From NCBI GenBank assembly GCA_002429455.1, contig DIZU01000084.1, positions 3,737 through 12,785 of the forward strand: a stretch of DNA of 9,049 nucleotides. Reading direction: 5' to 3'. Below the pieces are notes generated by a model. That model had not been told where the DNA came from, searched no databases, and saw only the letters and a list, made by a program, of their open reading frames with translations. This document shows positions 7,583 to 9,049 of this stretch, in pieces (within the stretch, counting starts at the first letter, position 1; each line of letters starts with the position of its first letter). The translations under genes and the position numbers were made by a program. Source of the DNA: Methylotenera sp. UBA6020. GTDB lineage: Bacteria > Pseudomonadota > Gammaproteobacteria > Burkholderiales > Methylophilaceae.

Positions 7583-8089
7583 TTACTCCGAATAACTGAC
7601 TGATTGAATATAGTATGAACTGGCAGAGGGTGCAGATGCTTGATGCGCCACGAGATACTCTGCAGGAATTGCTTGTTCTGTCGCTGCCCCTTGGGCCACT
7701 TGAACGGGGGCTAATTCGTTACCGCCTTGCGTCTGCTGATGCATAACCATCCAGCCGACCATCATCACCGCCGCAAAAGACGCCGCAATTGACCAGGTGG
7801 GCGGTATTTTGCCTTTTTGTTTAAGCGCGCTGTTTTGATTAAAGAGTGCAGCATTAGGTGATAGTACCGTTGCTTCGAGCTCAATTTTCTGCATCAAGTT
7901 TTGTTTAAAGTCTGGACCGAACGCGATATCTGGGCAAAACATGCTAGCACCACGCATGGCATCACCAATCAAATGATACTGGCTCCACGCCTCAGCGGCT
8001 TGCCGGTTGGATTGCACGGCAGTAATTAGATGCGCTGCATCTTCACCGGAAATCTCGTCATCGGTCAAGGCAGATATTTGTTCGTTCAT
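7583..8089 (-). CDS. rseA: RseA/MucA, membrane-bound anti-sigma-E factor
   Basis: The anti-sigma factor holds RpoE at the inner membrane; regulated proteolysis on the periplasmic side and then in the membrane releases it. The 168-residue protein has an RseA N-terminal domain (about 1-75, with EAWSQYHLIGDAMRG as the recognisable core), a linker, one membrane span (about 99-116) and a periplasmic tail of only about 52 residues rich in Ala, Gln and Ser. There is no HxxxCxxC zinc motif, so it is not a ZAS-type anti-sigma factor. It is shorter than E. coli RseA (216), mostly in the periplasmic part. A strong AGGAG lies 6 bases before the ATG at 8089. The gene starts 95 bases after rpoE and overlaps the rseB reading frame. 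The site-1 and site-2 proteases (DegS/AlgW and RseP) are not encoded in this window. Confidence 0.92.
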   Translation of the reverse strand: MNEQISALTDDEISGEDAAHLITAVQSNRQAAEAWSQYHLIGDAMRGASMFCPDIAFGPDFKQNLMQKIELEATVLSPNAALFNQNSALKQKGKIPPTWSIAASFAAVMMVGWMVMHQQTQGGNELAPVQVAQGAATEQAIPAEYLVAHQASAPSASSYYIQSVSYSE

Positions 8090-8184
8090 TACTAACTCCT
8101 AAAACGCATGCACTGGTTTTGTTGAATGTTTCTGGTAACGGCATCTAAATCACCATATGTAAATCTACGGTATATAAATTCAGG

Positions 8185-8802
8185 TTACCAACGCTTGTTA
8201 TCCGGCGTATCTAATAACGGTCTTAATTTAAGGGCGATTGTTTCACGCGCCCTAAATATACGCGAACGCACGGTACCAATTGGGCAACTCATGATCACGG
8301 CAATTTCCTCATAAGTCAGACCTTCAATTTCACGCAAGGTAATGGCCGTACGCAACTCTTCAGGCAAGCTTGCAACTGTATCATTCACCGTTTGCGCAAT
8401 TTCTTTGGTCATCAGAGCAGATTCTGGCGTTTCCATCGTGCGCAACTCATTGCCATCTTCAAAATTCTCAGCATCTTCAATGTCAATGTCGGTGCTAACC
8501 GCTGGCCGACGACCCATTGAAACTAAGTAGTTTTTTGCCGTATTGATACCAATGCGATATAACCATGTATAAAAAGCACTATCGCCGCGAAAATTGGGTA
8601 ATGCACGATAAGCCTTGATGAAAGACTCCTGCACCACATCTTCAATCTCAGTCTGATCACGTATCATGCGTGATAGTAAGCGCCCTAGCTTACGTTGATA
8701 TTTATCTACCAACATACCAAAAGCCCGCTTATCACCACGCTGAGCGCGCAATACAAGCTCATGATCAATTTCACGATTGCCAGGTGTAGGAGTAACGGCC
8801 AC
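8185..8802 (-). CDS. rpoE: RNA polymerase sigma factor RpoE (sigma-E/AlgU)
   Basis: ECF sigma factor that directs RNA polymerase to envelope-stress promoters, normally including its own. With the GTG at 8802 the protein has 205 residues. Region 2 (about 26-95) includes RDQTEIEDVVQESFIKAYRA and DSAFYTWLYRIGINTAKNYL. Region 4 (about 145-194) includes LPEELRTAITLREIEGLTYEE and GTVRSRIFRARE. It ends with the typical NKRW. The frame stays open to an ATG at 8928, which would add 42 residues with no resemblance to the family (usual length 190-200). That ATG does have a fair ribosome site (GAGGG, about 10 bases), while the GTG's nearest AGGG is about 12 bases away. I prefer the GTG because family homology begins at NREIDHELVLRAQRG and because an exact TATAAT lies just upstream. 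The start is uncertain; identity and stop are secure. Confidence 0.95.
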   Translation of the reverse strand: MAVTPTPGNREIDHELVLRAQRGDKRAFGMLVDKYQRKLGRLLSRMIRDQTEIEDVVQESFIKAYRALPNFRGDSAFYTWLYRIGINTAKNYLVSMGRRPAVSTDIDIEDAENFEDGNELRTMETPESALMTKEIAQTVNDTVASLPEELRTAITLREIEGLTYEEIAVIMSCPIGTVRSRIFRARETIALKLRPLLDTPDNKRW

Positions 8803-8832
8803 TTCGCTTAAATTCCCTGTATGCTTAATCTT

Positions 8833-8838
8833 ATTATA
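8833..8838 (-). promoter_or_regulatory. Possible -10 box (TATAAT) for rpoE
   Basis: An exact TATAAT on the minus strand lies in an AT-rich stretch before the rpoE core. Transcription would begin near 8826, about 24 bases before the GTG at 8802. There is no good -35 hexamer at 16-18 bases and no extended -10, so this is weak evidence. If real, the transcript would encode only the short RpoE form. Confidence 0.3.
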
Positions 8839-8960
8839 ATTTGTTTCACAGCTAGAAGTATAACCTTGCATAGCAGGTTGCATGAAGCTAATTTGTGCTA
8901 GTTCTTGAATTTTACTGGTATAGATCATCTCGTTTTTCCCTCGCCCTTAACTACAAATTT

Positions 8961-9049
8961 AGGGTGCCTCTAAAAATTCAAATTTCTAAGCAAGACAAGG
9001 CGCGAACTAAAAATTTGAGCGCTGCATATAAATGATATGTAAGCGAAAA
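8961..9049. repeat. Imperfect palindromic, repeat-like element, truncated by the window end
   Basis: The segment begins near AGGGTGCCTCTAAAAATTC and contains nested inverted arms. Bases 8977-8985 pair with 9011-9019 (nine pairs, one of them G-T). Bases 9020-9029 pair with 9035-9045 around an AAATG loop, with one bulged A and one G-T pair. It carries no gene on either strand. The layout, an AT-rich outer part with a GCG-containing core and a central hairpin, resembles dispersed palindromic elements found between genes in betaproteobacteria. The other half would lie beyond 9049, and copy number cannot be judged from one window. Confidence 0.5.

Noticed and set aside
8090..8184. The gap between rpoE and rseA as an internal promoter or small gene
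   Set aside because: Apart from the AGGAG ribosome site of rseA I see no paired promoter boxes or credible frame; it looks like an ordinary intra-operon spacer.
8881..8905. A possible sigma-E promoter (AGAACTA then TCATG) upstream of rpoE
   Set aside because: The spacing is only 13 bases instead of 15-16 and the -10 part does not match TCTGA, so autoregulation cannot be claimed from it.

Overview
The window looks like the chromosome of a betaproteobacterium. The guess of Methylophilaceae (Methylotenera-like) or a close relative in Nitrosomonadales rests on the protein sequences, the gene order and a moderate base composition, and is not proven. It is a core region built around the sigma-E envelope-stress locus. 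No phage, CRISPR, toxin-antitoxin or transposase gene is visible, and I do not see an obviously new biological system.

Layout from right to left. The right edge (about 8961-9049) holds part of an imperfect palindromic, repeat-like element that runs off the window. Reading leftward on the minus strand come rpoE (sigma-E), rseA (membrane anti-sigma factor), rseB (periplasmic regulator of RseA), rseC (small inner-membrane protein with a cysteine cluster) and a mucD/degP-type periplasmic protease, ending at 4570. A strong hairpin at 4529-4562 lies just past the mucD stop. Next is a two-gene plus-strand unit, 2475-4420: an endonuclease/exonuclease/phosphatase-family protein like E. coli YbhP, then a ClsB-type cardiolipin synthase. 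At the left, on the minus strand again, are lepA (elongation factor 4) and the start of lepB (signal peptidase I), which is cut by the window edge.

How the genes work together. RpoE drives the envelope-stress response and RseA holds it at the membrane. RseB protects RseA and responds to misfolded or mislocalised envelope components. MucD degrades or refolds damaged periplasmic proteins. LepB processes secreted proteins, and LepA acts on translating ribosomes. In many betaproteobacteria mucD is followed directly by lepA-lepB on the same strand. Here the ybhP-clsB pair sits between them in the opposite orientation, so lepA-lepB needs its own promoter.

The points most worth checking are the true start of RpoE (the open frame has an N-terminal extension of about 42 codons before a GTG start), the palindromic element beside rpoE, the lipid-gene pair that splits the locus, and the TTG start of the YbhP-like gene with an overlapping 11-codon frame. 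No stretch over 300 bases lacks a gene.
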